DNA of 64,000 bases from Bacteroidota bacterium. GTDB taxonomy: Bacteria; Bacteroidota; Bacteroidia; Chitinophagales; JADIYW01. Each line of letters opens with the position of its first letter. Position 1 is the stretch's first letter. A program made the position numbers and the translations under genes. This document shows, one piece after another, positions 41,083 through 50,903 of this stretch. Where the stretch lies: positions 324,142 to 388,141 of the forward strand of contig CAUJCO010000013.1 of assembly GCA_963169645.1 (NCBI GenBank). Reading direction: 5' to 3'. The notes beneath the pieces are model-generated. The model did no database searches, had not been told where the DNA came from, and was given only the letters and a program-made list of their open reading frames with translations.

Positions 41083-41532
41083 CTAACAACGGAAAATTTG
41101 CAACTTCGTTGAAGTTGGCTGAAGAGACGTTTGAATGACGTAATAGTAAAGATTATCCGGTGGTGGTAATCCGGAAAAATAGTGTACTGTTATACTAGAA
41201 AAAAAGTGCGAATATGGATAATTGAAATCAAATTTTTGTATAAATTTTTCAATGTTTGATTTCAATTCTAATTGCTTAGCAACGAATCCTTCAATTGAGA
41301 GTTTGGAGAAAAATTGTTTGTGGCTACAACAATCTTTTTTCGTTTTTTTTGATTCTATTTTAGTACAGCACGAGGAAACCGGTGCTTCATTCTCACAAGT
41401 CGGCTTTATAAAAGCTTGAAAACTCTTCGTGTTAGACGTACTACAAATATGCTCGAACAAAGCAACACCATTAGCAGAAAAAAGGACGATTCCTGCTAAA
41501 AACAATGCTGATATGTTCCATTTAAACTTCAT
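41083..41532 (-). CDS. Small Cys-containing secreted protein (HYC_CC_PP-like)
   Basis: HIC...CCTKIESKKTKKDCCSHK...GLPPPDN; start moved to MKFKWNIS from track 41571. Confidence 0.65.
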   Translation of the reverse strand: MKFKWNISALFLAGIVLFSANGVALFEHICSTSNTKSFQAFIKPTCENEAPVSSCCTKIESKKTKKDCCSHKQFFSKLSIEGFVAKQLELKSNIEKFIQKFDFNYPYSHFFSSITVHYFSGLPPPDNLYYYVIQTSLQPTSTKLQIFRC

Positions 41533-41643
41533 AATACAATGCAATACAAAGCTAACAACATATAATGACAATTAAGTAGCTAAATTGTTTATACTTAGTT
41601 AAAAAATCTCAGGAATTTAGTATTGTATTAATATAAGATTTAT

Positions 41644-41651
41644 TAAGTTTG
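41644..41651 (+). promoter_or_regulatory. Candidate -7 box TAAGTTTG
   Basis: Exact TAnnTTTG; places the TSS downstream of the track start 41649 and supports the ATG at 41670. Confidence 0.4.
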
Positions 41652-41669
41652 GTAATACTTGGTAAAACT

Positions 41670-42497
41670 ATGAATCTAAAAGAAATCATACAGCAAATAA
41701 CTAAACCGAAAGAAGTTACTCAATCGCATGAGTTTATTAGTAAGTTTCCGAATAAAGTCGGTTCTTATGGTTATGATGCGTGGGGTTTTAATGTTAACGG
41801 CGTAAAACCTTTTGTTGGATTGGGTCGTTTTTTTTATGAAAACTATTTTCGGGTAGAAACACATGGTTTGGAAAATATTCCTAAAAGTGGTCGATGTTTA
41901 ATTATTGCCAACCACAGCGGGCAATTACCGATTGATGGTATGATGTTAGGTTATTCAATCGTAACGAACGAACATGCACCAAGAGCACCCAAAGGCATGT
42001 ACGAACGCTTTGTTCCGCAAGTACCTTTTATCGGAACTTTATTTTCGCAATGGGGTGGCACGGTTGGCGATCCGGAAAACTGTATCAAAATGCTGGAAAA
42101 CGAAGAAGCTGTTATTGTATTTCCCGAAGGAGCACGCGGCATTTCAAAGCCTTTCAGAAAACGATATCAATTAGAGCGTTTTGGGTTGGGTTTTATGTAT
42201 ATGGCAATACAAACTAAAACACCAATTATTCCGGTGGGCATGGTTGGTTTTGAAGAATCTATGATAAACTTTGGAAATATTGACAGTTTACAAAAGTTGA
42301 TGAAATTCCCTGCGGCACCGGCATTAATTCCTTTTGTTTTTCCATCCAAAGTAATCATGAACTTTGGAAAACCCATGTATTTTGACGGTGATATATCCAG
42401 AGAATATCAAGTACAAGAAAAAGTAAATGAAGTAAAATCTGAAATAAAAAGACTAATTGAAGTAGGAAAAAAACAACGCAAAGGTATTTTCAGCTAA
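41670..42497 (+). CDS. Lysophospholipid acyltransferase family protein
   Basis: IIANHSGQLPIDG; VFPEGARGISK. Confidence 0.85.
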   Translation: MNLKEIIQQITKPKEVTQSHEFISKFPNKVGSYGYDAWGFNVNGVKPFVGLGRFFYENYFRVETHGLENIPKSGRCLIIANHSGQLPIDGMMLGYSIVTNEHAPRAPKGMYERFVPQVPFIGTLFSQWGGTVGDPENCIKMLENEEAVIVFPEGARGISKPFRKRYQLERFGLGFMYMAIQTKTPIIPVGMVGFEESMINFGNIDSLQKLMKFPAAPALIPFVFPSKVIMNFGKPMYFDGDISREYQVQEKVNEVKSEIKRLIEVGKKQRKGIFS

Positions 42498-42509
42498 GCT
42501 GAAAATACC
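42483..42509. terminator. Perfect palindrome containing both convergent stop codons
   Basis: GGTATTTTCAGCT-A-AGCTGAAAATACC. Confidence 0.7.
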
Positions 42510-44956
42510 AGCGCATTTTTTACTTTATTTTTTTCCAATACCATATCCAACACATCTTCCATATTTTCTACAAAATGGAATTTCAACCCTTTAATAAATT
42601 CAGCTTGTACTTCTTCCACATCTTTTTCATTGTCTTTACACAAAATAATTTCTTTAATTCCGGCACGCTTAGCTGCTAATATTTTTTCTTTGATACCACC
42701 AACCGGCAATACTTTTCCGCGCAATGTTATTTCACCACTCAATGCAGTAAATGGTTTTATTCTTCGTTGGGTAAATAAAGAAGTTAAAGCAGAAAGAATG
42801 GCGATTCCGGCACTTGGTCCATCTTTAGGAATTGCACCTTCCGGAACATGGATATGTAAATTCCAATTTTCAAATGCTTCTTTTGGTATATTAAAATCAC
42901 TTGCTTTACTCTTCAAATAACTCAAGGCTGTATTAAACGATTCTTTCATTACATTACCTAAATTGCCGGTAATCGTTACATTCCCTTTTCCTTTGCTAAG
43001 AGAAGACTCTATAAACAAAATATCACCGCCAAAAGGTGTCCATGCCAAACCAATTGCTACACCACACGGGTTATTTTGGTGATACTTGTCGTGATTGTAT
43101 TTCGGTTTGCCTAATATTTTAGTGATATCATCCAAGCTAACAACAGTATTGTATGCTTCTTCAGTTGCTACGTGCTTCGCTATATTTCGCATTATTGAAG
43201 CAATTACTCTGTCTAATTCTCGAACACCACTTTCGTACGTATAATTATGAATTAGATGCTGAATAGCTTTATCATTCAATTTTATTTGATTGGCTTTTAA
43301 ACCATGTGCTTCGCGTTGTTTGGCAACCAAATGTTTCTTGGCAATTTCAGTTTTTTCTTCTAATGAATATCCACTTAGATAAATGATTTCCATTCTGTCG
43401 CGTAAAGCAGGTTGAATTTCATTTACACTATTTGCGGTAGCAATAAATAATACTTTAGATAAATCGTATTCCAACTCTAAATAATTGTCATAGAAAGTGG
43501 TGTTTTGTTCCGGATCTAAAACTTCTAATAATGCTGAAGACGGATCGACACGGTGATCTTTTCCTACTTTATCTATCTCATCTAAAATAAAAACGGGATT
43601 AGATGATTGTACTTTTTTCAAAGATTGGATAATTCTTCCGGGCATGGCACCAATATAAGTTTTGCGATGACCTCTAATTTCACTTTCATCGTGTAAGCCG
43701 CCTAATGCCATTCGCACATATTTTCTATCCAATGCTCTGGCAATACTTTTTCCTAAGGAAGTTTTACCAACGCCCGGAGGACCGATGAAACATAAAATAG
43801 GCGATTTCATATCACCTTTTAATTTCAATACTGCCAAATATTCTACTATTCTATCTTTAATTTTATCTAATCCAAAATGATCTTCATTCAAGATTTTTTG
43901 GGCATTTTTTAGGTCGAAATTATCTTGCGTGGTATCGTTCCAAGGAAGCTCCACCATTAAATCTAAATAATTTAATATCACAGAATACTCAGCCGCTGCC
44001 GGATTCATGCGTTTGATGCGTTCAATTTCTTTATCAAATGCTTTTGAGACAGCTTCACTCCATTTTTTAGTAGCCGCTTTTTCTTTCAATCGATTGAGTT
44101 CTTCTTGATACATATCACCGCCTAACTCTTCTTGTATGGCGCGCATTTGTTGATTCAAGAAATATTCGCGTTGTTGCTTATCTATATCCGTTTTTGTTTT
44201 GTTATGGATATTGGCTTTCAACTCTTGAAGTTGCAGTTCTTGGTGCAATATTTTCAATACTTGTTGAATGCGTTCTCGAACATCGTTGGTTTCTAGAATT
44301 TGTTGTTTTTGTGCCAAATCTACATTGAGATTAGACGTAATGAAGTACGCTAAATAGCGTATATTGGAAATATTATTTAAGATGATTTTAGCTTCATTCG
44401 GAATATTCGGAGACAGTTCAATAATTTTATTGGCCATATCTTTCATATTATCCATCATCGCTTTTTCTTGCTGTACATCTGCAAAATCAATATCTGATAA
44501 ATATTCAATTTCTGCTTCAATAACTGGCTCTGACATTATGTGTTGGTTTACCACAAAACGCTTTACACCTTGCAAAATCAACGTGTTACCACCATCCGGC
44601 ATAGATAGCATCTTGATTATTTTTGCAGTGGTGCCAATCTCATGTAAATCTTTTGGTTCCGGTTCTTCTATCTTCACATCGCGTTGGGCAATTACACCTA
44701 CATATTTGTTCGTTTTATAGGCTTTTTTTATGGCTTTTATAGATTTTTCTCTTCCTACAGAAATAGGAATTACTACACCCGGATAGAGCACATTGTTGCG
44801 TAAGGGTAAAATTGGTAATGACTTGGGTAAATTATCATGATTTGTAGTATCCTCTTCTTCAATAGATAATAATGGAACCATCTCTACATCATCTTCCAAT
44901 ATATGCTGCAATTCGATTTTCTGTATCATACGTAATGTTTTATTCAAATTCGACAA
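42494..44956 (-). CDS. lon: ATP-dependent protease Lon
   Basis: GPPGVGKTSLGKSIARAL; catalytic PKDGPSAGIA; start uncertain (TTG at 44956 or ATG at 44929). Confidence 0.96.
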   Translation of the reverse strand: MSNLNKTLRMIQKIELQHILEDDVEMVPLLSIEEEDTTNHDNLPKSLPILPLRNNVLYPGVVIPISVGREKSIKAIKKAYKTNKYVGVIAQRDVKIEEPEPKDLHEIGTTAKIIKMLSMPDGGNTLILQGVKRFVVNQHIMSEPVIEAEIEYLSDIDFADVQQEKAMMDNMKDMANKIIELSPNIPNEAKIILNNISNIRYLAYFITSNLNVDLAQKQQILETNDVRERIQQVLKILHQELQLQELKANIHNKTKTDIDKQQREYFLNQQMRAIQEELGGDMYQEELNRLKEKAATKKWSEAVSKAFDKEIERIKRMNPAAAEYSVILNYLDLMVELPWNDTTQDNFDLKNAQKILNEDHFGLDKIKDRIVEYLAVLKLKGDMKSPILCFIGPPGVGKTSLGKSIARALDRKYVRMALGGLHDESEIRGHRKTYIGAMPGRIIQSLKKVQSSNPVFILDEIDKVGKDHRVDPSSALLEVLDPEQNTTFYDNYLELEYDLSKVLFIATANSVNEIQPALRDRMEIIYLSGYSLEEKTEIAKKHLVAKQREAHGLKANQIKLNDKAIQHLIHNYTYESGVRELDRVIASIMRNIAKHVATEEAYNTVVSLDDITKILGKPKYNHDKYHQNNPCGVAIGLAWTPFGGDILFIESSLSKGKGNVTITGNLGNVMKESFNTALSYLKSKASDFNIPKEAFENWNLHIHVPEGAIPKDGPSAGIAILSALTSLFTQRRIKPFTALSGEITLRGKVLPVGGIKEKILAAKRAGIKEIILCKDNEKDVEEVQAEFIKGLKFHFVENMEDVLDMVLEKNKVKNALVFSA

Positions 44957-45245
44957 TATGTCATATACCTTAAACTGTGTAAGGTTTTAAATAAGAAGCA
45001 AGATGTGTGCCGAATCTATTTTAATAGAAAAGAATGGAAAAATTGGCAGACAAAAGTTGCGGAGACAAATTTAAATAAAAAAACTATGTGAAATATATCC
45101 ATACTTAACAGTAGCGTAGTATTACTAAGTTTATTGTATATTAACTCTGTGTCTATATGATTAATATTGCAATATTTCAATGGAATAATACTTTATCTAT
45201 TACAAACCAGAAATAAGAAAACTATTTGGTGGTTGTTTTATATAG

Positions 45246-45253
45246 TAAATTTG
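45246..45253 (+). promoter_or_regulatory. Candidate -7 box TAAATTTG, 4 nt before the ATG of the second fic gene
   Basis: Exact TAnnTTTG match. Confidence 0.45.
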
Positions 45254-45257
45254 TAAT

Positions 45258-46052
45258 ATGGGAAAACATTTAAAATTTATTTCTGTAGAATACCTTGAAA
45301 CCTATGCATCAAAATGCGATATAGATTGGTTAGCGGTATTTCATAAATTAAGAGCAAAATCGAATTTCAGCACCGAAGATTTTGAATACTATTTAATCGC
45401 TTCATCTTTATATTCAACTAAAATAGAGGGCAATACTTTGGATGCCAACAGTTTTTTCAGAAATAGAGACAACAAAAGTTTTCCAAAGAAAAACGAAGTA
45501 CAAGAAATTGAAGACTTGGTATTAGCTTACAAATTTGCTTCTGAAAACAACCTAGATAAAACCAATTTTCTAAAAATACATGGTATTCTATCTAAAACAC
45601 TATTATCGGCAAAATTACGTGGCAAAATTAGAAAAGAACAAGTAGGTGTACGTGATACTCAAACAATGAAACCAATTTATTTAGCAGTTGAACCACAATA
45701 TGTAAATGAAGAACTCAACAAACTATTTTCTGACATTACAGAATTAAAGAAACGCAACTTATCTTACAAAGAGGTTTTCTATTATGCATCTATGATTCAT
45801 TTATGGATAGCCAAAATACATCCATTTATGGACGGCAACGGACGATCGGCACGTTTATTGGAAAAATGGTTTTTAGCCTCAAAACTCGGAATATCTGCAT
45901 GGTCTATCAATTCAGAAAAATATTACTGGGATAACAGGCCTTTGTATTATCAAAACATTGCATTAGGGTACAATTATTACACGCTATATTGGAATAGATG
46001 TTTACCATTCTTATTGATGTTACCGGAAGCACTCAAAGTATCTATTGAGTAA
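45258..46052 (+). CDS. Fic-family protein
   Basis: HPFMDGNGRSAR; inhibitory motif STKIEGN. Confidence 0.92.
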   Translation: MGKHLKFISVEYLETYASKCDIDWLAVFHKLRAKSNFSTEDFEYYLIASSLYSTKIEGNTLDANSFFRNRDNKSFPKKNEVQEIEDLVLAYKFASENNLDKTNFLKIHGILSKTLLSAKLRGKIRKEQVGVRDTQTMKPIYLAVEPQYVNEELNKLFSDITELKKRNLSYKEVFYYASMIHLWIAKIHPFMDGNGRSARLLEKWFLASKLGISAWSINSEKYYWDNRPLYYQNIALGYNYYTLYWNRCLPFLLMLPEALKVSIE

Positions 46053-46502
46053 ACAAATAATACAAAAGAAATGAAGGATCAGCTCTCTTATGAATGGTAT
46101 TTCTTTTGTTATGATTGGTTTTTTAATATAAAAATGCTCAAATTTATTTATACCAGCTAATAAAAAAATGAGCAAGACTCGTTAAAGATCTACAATAAAG
46201 AAATCAAAGTAGATGTCAAAAAGGCAAAATGATGGAAGATTTCATGAAAAAAAATAGAAGGCATAATATACACGCTCTTTATAAGGTAATTATTGAACTT
46301 GGCGTACTATAGAAGTGTAGCTATATACTTATTATCCAAAGCAACTTTCAACTATTCCAATACAAATTCAAAACCTACTCTTCAAATTAACATTATAATT
46401 AAGAACAGACACTGGAGGTGGCGAGTAACAACACTACAGAAAGTGATATCGGATTTCTTAAAAAGTCTAATTTTTCTTCTTAAATTCAGCGGATTTTTTT
46501 TG

Positions 46503-46589
46503 CGGAGACGGCGAGATTCGAACTCGCGATACAGTTTCCCATATACACACTTTCCAGGCGTGCTCCTTCAACCACTCGGACACGTCTCC
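46503..46589 (-). tRNA. tRNA-Ser (anticodon GGA)
   Basis: Reverse strand GGAGACGTGTCCGAGTGGTTGAAGGAGCACGCCTGGAAAGTGTG...GTTCGAATCTCGCCGTCTCCG; 7-bp acceptor, long variable arm. Confidence 0.95.
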
Positions 46590-46676
46590 ATTATATATTT
46601 AAGTAGTAGGTTTAGAGTAGTAAGTAGCAAGATTTTATTCTTAATACTAAAAACTTACTCCTTGATACTAACAATA

Positions 46677-47825
46677 CTACACTTTTCCCGTTAATACACC
46701 TCTCGAGATAACGATACGTTGGACTTCTGAGGTGCCTTCGTATATCTGTGTAATTTTTGCATCTCGCATTAAACGCTCTACATGGTACTCTTTTACATAT
46801 CCGTAACCACCATGCACTTGCACTGCTTCTGTTGTTACTCGCATTGCCACTTCGGAAGCAAATAATTTAGCAGTAGCCGATGCAATTGCATAATCTTGAT
46901 GTGTATCTTTTAACCAAGCTGATTTGTATACCAACAATCTTGCTGCCTCAATTTGCGTTGCCATGTCTGCCAACTTAAATTGTATAATTTGATGATTGGC
47001 AATTTCTGTTCCAAAAGCTTTACGCACTTTTGCATACTCAACCGCTAATTCATACGCACCGGCAGCAATACCTAATGCTTGAGCGGCAATACCAATTCTT
47101 CCACCTTCTAAAGTTTTCATGGCAAACTTAAAACCAAATCCATCTTCTCCAATTCTATTTTCTTTCGGCACTTTCACATCTGTAAACAACAATGAATGTG
47201 TGTCTGAAGCACGAATACCTAACTTATCTTCTTTTGCACCAATTTCAAAACCCGGCATTCCTTTTTCTACTATCAACACATTAATACCACGGTGTCCTTT
47301 TTCAGGATGAGTTTGTGCAATTACTAAATATGTATCGGCTTTTCCACCATTGGTAATCCAATTTTTAGTACCATTTAATAAATAGTAATCTCCTTTATCT
47401 TCAGCTATTGTTTTTTGTGAAGTGGCATCACTTCCGGCTTCCGGCTCACTTAAGGCAAATGCACCTAATTTTTCACCTTTAGCCAAAGGAACTAAATATT
47501 TTTGTTTTTGTTCTTCTGTTCCATATGCTTCTAAACCCCAACAAACTAAGGAGTTATTAACGGACATCGCAACAGAACATGAAGCATCTAATTTAGAAAT
47601 TTCTTCCATGGCAATGCAATACGAAATGGCATCCATGCCTCCACCACCATATTTGGTATCCACCATCATACCCATAAATCCAAGTTCACCCATTTGTTTC
47701 AAAAACTCTGTCGGATGAATCATATCTCTATCTCTATCAATAACACCCGGCTTTAATACATTTTGAGTGAAATTTCTGGCCATTTCACGTATTTGCAGAT
47801 GCTCTTCCGTTAATTGAAAATTCAT
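46677..47825 (-). CDS. Acyl-CoA dehydrogenase
   Basis: FALSEPEAGSDA; QIYEGTSEVQRIVISR. Confidence 0.94.
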   Translation of the reverse strand: MNFQLTEEHLQIREMARNFTQNVLKPGVIDRDRDMIHPTEFLKQMGELGFMGMMVDTKYGGGGMDAISYCIAMEEISKLDASCSVAMSVNNSLVCWGLEAYGTEEQKQKYLVPLAKGEKLGAFALSEPEAGSDATSQKTIAEDKGDYYLLNGTKNWITNGGKADTYLVIAQTHPEKGHRGINVLIVEKGMPGFEIGAKEDKLGIRASDTHSLLFTDVKVPKENRIGEDGFGFKFAMKTLEGGRIGIAAQALGIAAGAYELAVEYAKVRKAFGTEIANHQIIQFKLADMATQIEAARLLVYKSAWLKDTHQDYAIASATAKLFASEVAMRVTTEAVQVHGGYGYVKEYHVERLMRDAKITQIYEGTSEVQRIVISRGVLTGKV

Positions 47826-47883
47826 TACTTAAAATTTGAGATTGCGAAAATACAATTTATTTACTAATTATGGAATTGACACT

Positions 47884-48342
47884 TTACAAATTGTGTTTTC
47901 TTTCTATTAATTTGGTAGTAGAATATCCAGCTAACAACGGTATTAACACTACTTGTTGCACAAATTCGCGACCTACAACTTCTTTCATTTTATAATCACC
48001 GCCTTTTACCAAAATATTGGGTTGTATCGTTTTAATAAGCAAAAAGGGTGTGTCTTCCGAAAATGAAATAATATAATCAACTTCTGATATTTCTGCCAGT
48101 TTTTGCATTCTGATTTCAAGTGATTCTATCGGACGTGTATTGCCTTTTAATCTTTGCACAGAAGCATCTTCATTAACGGCAACCAATAATATAGTGCCTA
48201 ATTTTTTAGCTTCTTTTAATAAATGAAGATGTCCTTCGTGTAATAAATCGAAGCAGCCATTTGTGAATACAATAGTATTGTTCTTTCTTTCTATTTTAGA
48301 TAGAAAATCAGCTATGTTTTGTACTATTTTAGGATGGTTCAT
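47884..48342 (-). CDS. rfaE2: RfaE2-like D-beta-D-heptose 1-phosphate adenylyltransferase
   Basis: TNGCFDLLHEGHLHLLKEAKKLG; LVKGGDYKMKEVVG. Confidence 0.9.
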   Translation of the reverse strand: MNHPKIVQNIADFLSKIERKNNTIVFTNGCFDLLHEGHLHLLKEAKKLGTILLVAVNEDASVQRLKGNTRPIESLEIRMQKLAEISEVDYIISFSEDTPFLLIKTIQPNILVKGGDYKMKEVVGREFVQQVVLIPLLAGYSTTKLIERKHNL

Positions 48343-49357
48343 GCATTAAAGAGGCGTCTTCTTTTTTATTAATTAAATTTAATAAAACCAACGACAACAT
48401 GCCGCCTAAAAGCACACCCAATGTTTGCACTACCCACGACAACATGCCAATTGCGATTGCAATACTTGGTTGAATTTGAAAACCAACAAGAATTGTTTGT
48501 ATGACTATAGGATAAATGCCGATTCCACCCGGTGTAAGCACTACAGCTAATGAACCAAAGAATAAACAAACTAACGCAGAAACCAATGGTAAATTACTTG
48601 TTTCCGGTAACGATTTATAGTTGACATAAAACATCGCTAAATACATCAACCACATCGCTATCGTTAATAAAATAAACTGTGGTTTTTCCTTTACATTTCT
48701 TACAGAAAAAATGGAAGCAAACAAGCTTTTTATTTTTGAAAAAACTAAATCTATTAATTTATCTACGCCATTTTTTCGGATGTAATAAATAGCAAATCCG
48801 CCCAAACCCACAATCAGTGCTACAGGAACAGCAAATTTTAAAAGTATAGTGAGTGTTCCACTTTGAATGCCGGCTGTTAATTTTTCAAACTCGGCATAAA
48901 TTGTATTAAAATTATCTTTTCCCAAAAAAAGTAAAATAGATAAAAACACGATACCTAAACAAATAACATCTATCAATCGCTCCGTAACCATAGTGCCTAG
49001 TGATTTTTCAACCGGCACTTTTTCATACTCTGCCAACATAGTACAACGAGTAACTTCGCCTAATCGCGGCACAAAAAGATTGAAGAAATACATTATCATC
49101 ACAGCAAAAAAAGTATTCCAATATTCCGGATTATAGCCTATTGGTCGCAACATTAATCGCCAACGTTGTGTGCGAACAAAGTTGGCGGCTAAACCTAATA
49201 TTGGTGCTAAGGAAATCCAGAAATAATTAGCTCTTTTGAAAGCACTAATGGTTTCCGTTTTATCGGATTCGGACATATTGTTCCAGAACCAAATAATCAA
49301 TCCGATGCCAAGTCCTAAAGAAAGTAGAATTTTAATAAGTGTTTTTGCGTTCTTCAT
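48329..49357 (-). CDS. Lysylphosphatidylglycerol synthase TM-region / UPF0104 flippase-like membrane protein
   Basis: RTQRWRLML; NLFVPRLGEVTRC; LTPGGIGIYP. Confidence 0.85.
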   Translation of the reverse strand: MKNAKTLIKILLSLGLGIGLIIWFWNNMSESDKTETISAFKRANYFWISLAPILGLAANFVRTQRWRLMLRPIGYNPEYWNTFFAVMIMYFFNLFVPRLGEVTRCTMLAEYEKVPVEKSLGTMVTERLIDVICLGIVFLSILLFLGKDNFNTIYAEFEKLTAGIQSGTLTILLKFAVPVALIVGLGGFAIYYIRKNGVDKLIDLVFSKIKSLFASIFSVRNVKEKPQFILLTIAMWLMYLAMFYVNYKSLPETSNLPLVSALVCLFFGSLAVVLTPGGIGIYPIVIQTILVGFQIQPSIAIAIGMLSWVVQTLGVLLGGMLSLVLLNLINKKEDASLMHEPS

Positions 49358-49373
49358 TGAAACGAAGATAACA

Positions 49374-49727
49374 CTATTGTTTTATTTGTTGGTTGCTTTC
49401 GTTTACGTAAACAGCTACCGGCGTGAAGTTTCTTGCTTCTTCTACTGTCATCATGCCGTAAGCAATAACGATAATTTTATCGCCCAACTGTACTTTGCGT
49501 GCAGCCGGTCCATTTAGGCAAATTTGACCGGAACCTCGTTCGCCTTTTATTACATACGTTTCAAATCGTTCACCATTATTGATGTTGACAATTTGAACTT
49601 TTTCGTTTGGAAGAATACCGGAAGCATCTAACAAATCTTCATCTATGGTAATGCTTCCCATATAATTCAAATTTGCTTCTGTTACGACAACGCGGTGTAA
49701 TTTAGCTCTAAAAACGTGTACAAACAT
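49374..49727 (-). CDS. panD: Aspartate 1-decarboxylase
   Basis: [21 protein letters not shown] (Gly-Ser self-cleavage site); NGAERK-like NGPAARKV. Confidence 0.96.
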   Translation of the reverse strand: MFVHVFRAKLHRVVVTEANLNYMGSITIDEDLLDASGILPNEKVQIVNINNGERFETYVIKGERGSGQICLNGPAARKVQLGDKIIVIAYGMMTVEEARNFTPVAVYVNESNQQIKQ

Positions 49728-49852
49728 ATTTTTATAAATTCAGGTACAAAGTTAGAGATAAATATGATATATCAAATTACGGAAGGATTAAGTATTCTTG
49801 GTAGGAATTTGATGTAAATTAAGCAATATATACAATTCGTTCGGCAACTTTC

Positions 49853-50704
49853 TTATTGCAAAATAACATTATCTATCAATCGAATTTCACCTACTTTGGC
49901 AGCTACTAATGCCACCATAGGAATGTTGGCTTTATATTTTGTTATTGGTTTTAATGTACTTCCATTTACAATAGTAAGATACTCGGTTAGTATTAAAGGG
50001 TTACTTGCCAATACTTGTAATTGGTCATCAAGCAATACGTTTAAAGGTTGCGTTTTATATGCTGCTTGGATAGCAAACAAACTTTTTGACAATTGCAATG
50101 CGGCAGAACGCTCCTCGGCACTTAAGCGCATATTACGGCTACTCATAGCCAACCCATCCGGTTCTCGTAAAGTAGTACAAATCTCCATTTGTACCGGCAA
50201 TTGGTAGTGTGTTATTAATTGTGTCAATACCATACATTGCTGATAATCTTTTTGCCCCAGAAACAAAAAATCCGGTTGAACAATATCCAACAAACGCTTT
50301 ACCACTTGCAGTACGCCTTCAAAGTGGCCTTTGCGGTGTGCGGCTTCCAACGTTTTCCCAATAAAACCCAATGGAACACTCGTTTTTTCTAATGTGCCAT
50401 TCGGGTAAATTTCCGCTACTGTTGGAACAAAAACAATATCACAGCCGGCGTGTAACAACATCTCTAAGTCTTTATCTAATTGTATGGGATACCTTTCAAA
50501 GTCTTTTTTATCGTTGAATTGGGTAGGATTTACAAAAATACTGGCAACTGTAATGGATGCTTTCTTTTTAGCTGCTTCTATCAAGGATAAATGCCCTTTG
50601 TGTAAGGCACCCATTGTAGGAACAAACCCAACGGTAGCATCATGCAAGTTATTGATTTCCAATAGATATTTTTGAATATCATGTACAGTGCTAAATACTT
50701 TCAT
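49853..50704 (-). CDS. panC: Pantoate--beta-alanine ligase (start at MKVFSTV)
   Basis: VGFVPTMGALHKGHLSLI; FLGQKDYQQ; SSRNMRLS. Confidence 0.96.
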   Translation of the reverse strand: MKVFSTVHDIQKYLLEINNLHDATVGFVPTMGALHKGHLSLIEAAKKKASITVASIFVNPTQFNDKKDFERYPIQLDKDLEMLLHAGCDIVFVPTVAEIYPNGTLEKTSVPLGFIGKTLEAAHRKGHFEGVLQVVKRLLDIVQPDFLFLGQKDYQQCMVLTQLITHYQLPVQMEICTTLREPDGLAMSSRNMRLSAEERSAALQLSKSLFAIQAAYKTQPLNVLLDDQLQVLASNPLILTEYLTIVNGSTLKPITKYKANIPMVALVAAKVGEIRLIDNVILQ

Positions 50705-50847
50705 ACGAACATTTTTTCGAGATTTAGATTGCATCACTTCAATAATACATTGAAAATGAAACAGTTTATCTGAAATACAAATTGCAAAGAATACTTAAAT
50801 TATGCGATTATACATTTACAAAAATCAATAATACCACTAAAAATTCG

Positions 50848-50855
50848 TACCTTTG
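50848..50855 (+). promoter_or_regulatory. Candidate -7 box TACCTTTG
   Basis: Exact TAnnTTTG match. Confidence 0.5.
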
Positions 50856-50903
50856 CAACTTATTTTAGTACAATATTAAGAATTTATAATAGATAAGCAG
50901 CGT

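Noticed and set aside
46062-46135. Possible terminator ACAAAAGAAAT...ATTTCTTTTGT after the second fic
   Set aside because: 11-bp AT-rich arms with a long loop and no convincing U-tract; too weak to call.
46293-46694. 133-aa + strand ORF
   Set aside because: Runs straight through tRNA-Ser on the opposite strand and into the acyl-CoA dehydrogenase 3' end; spurious.
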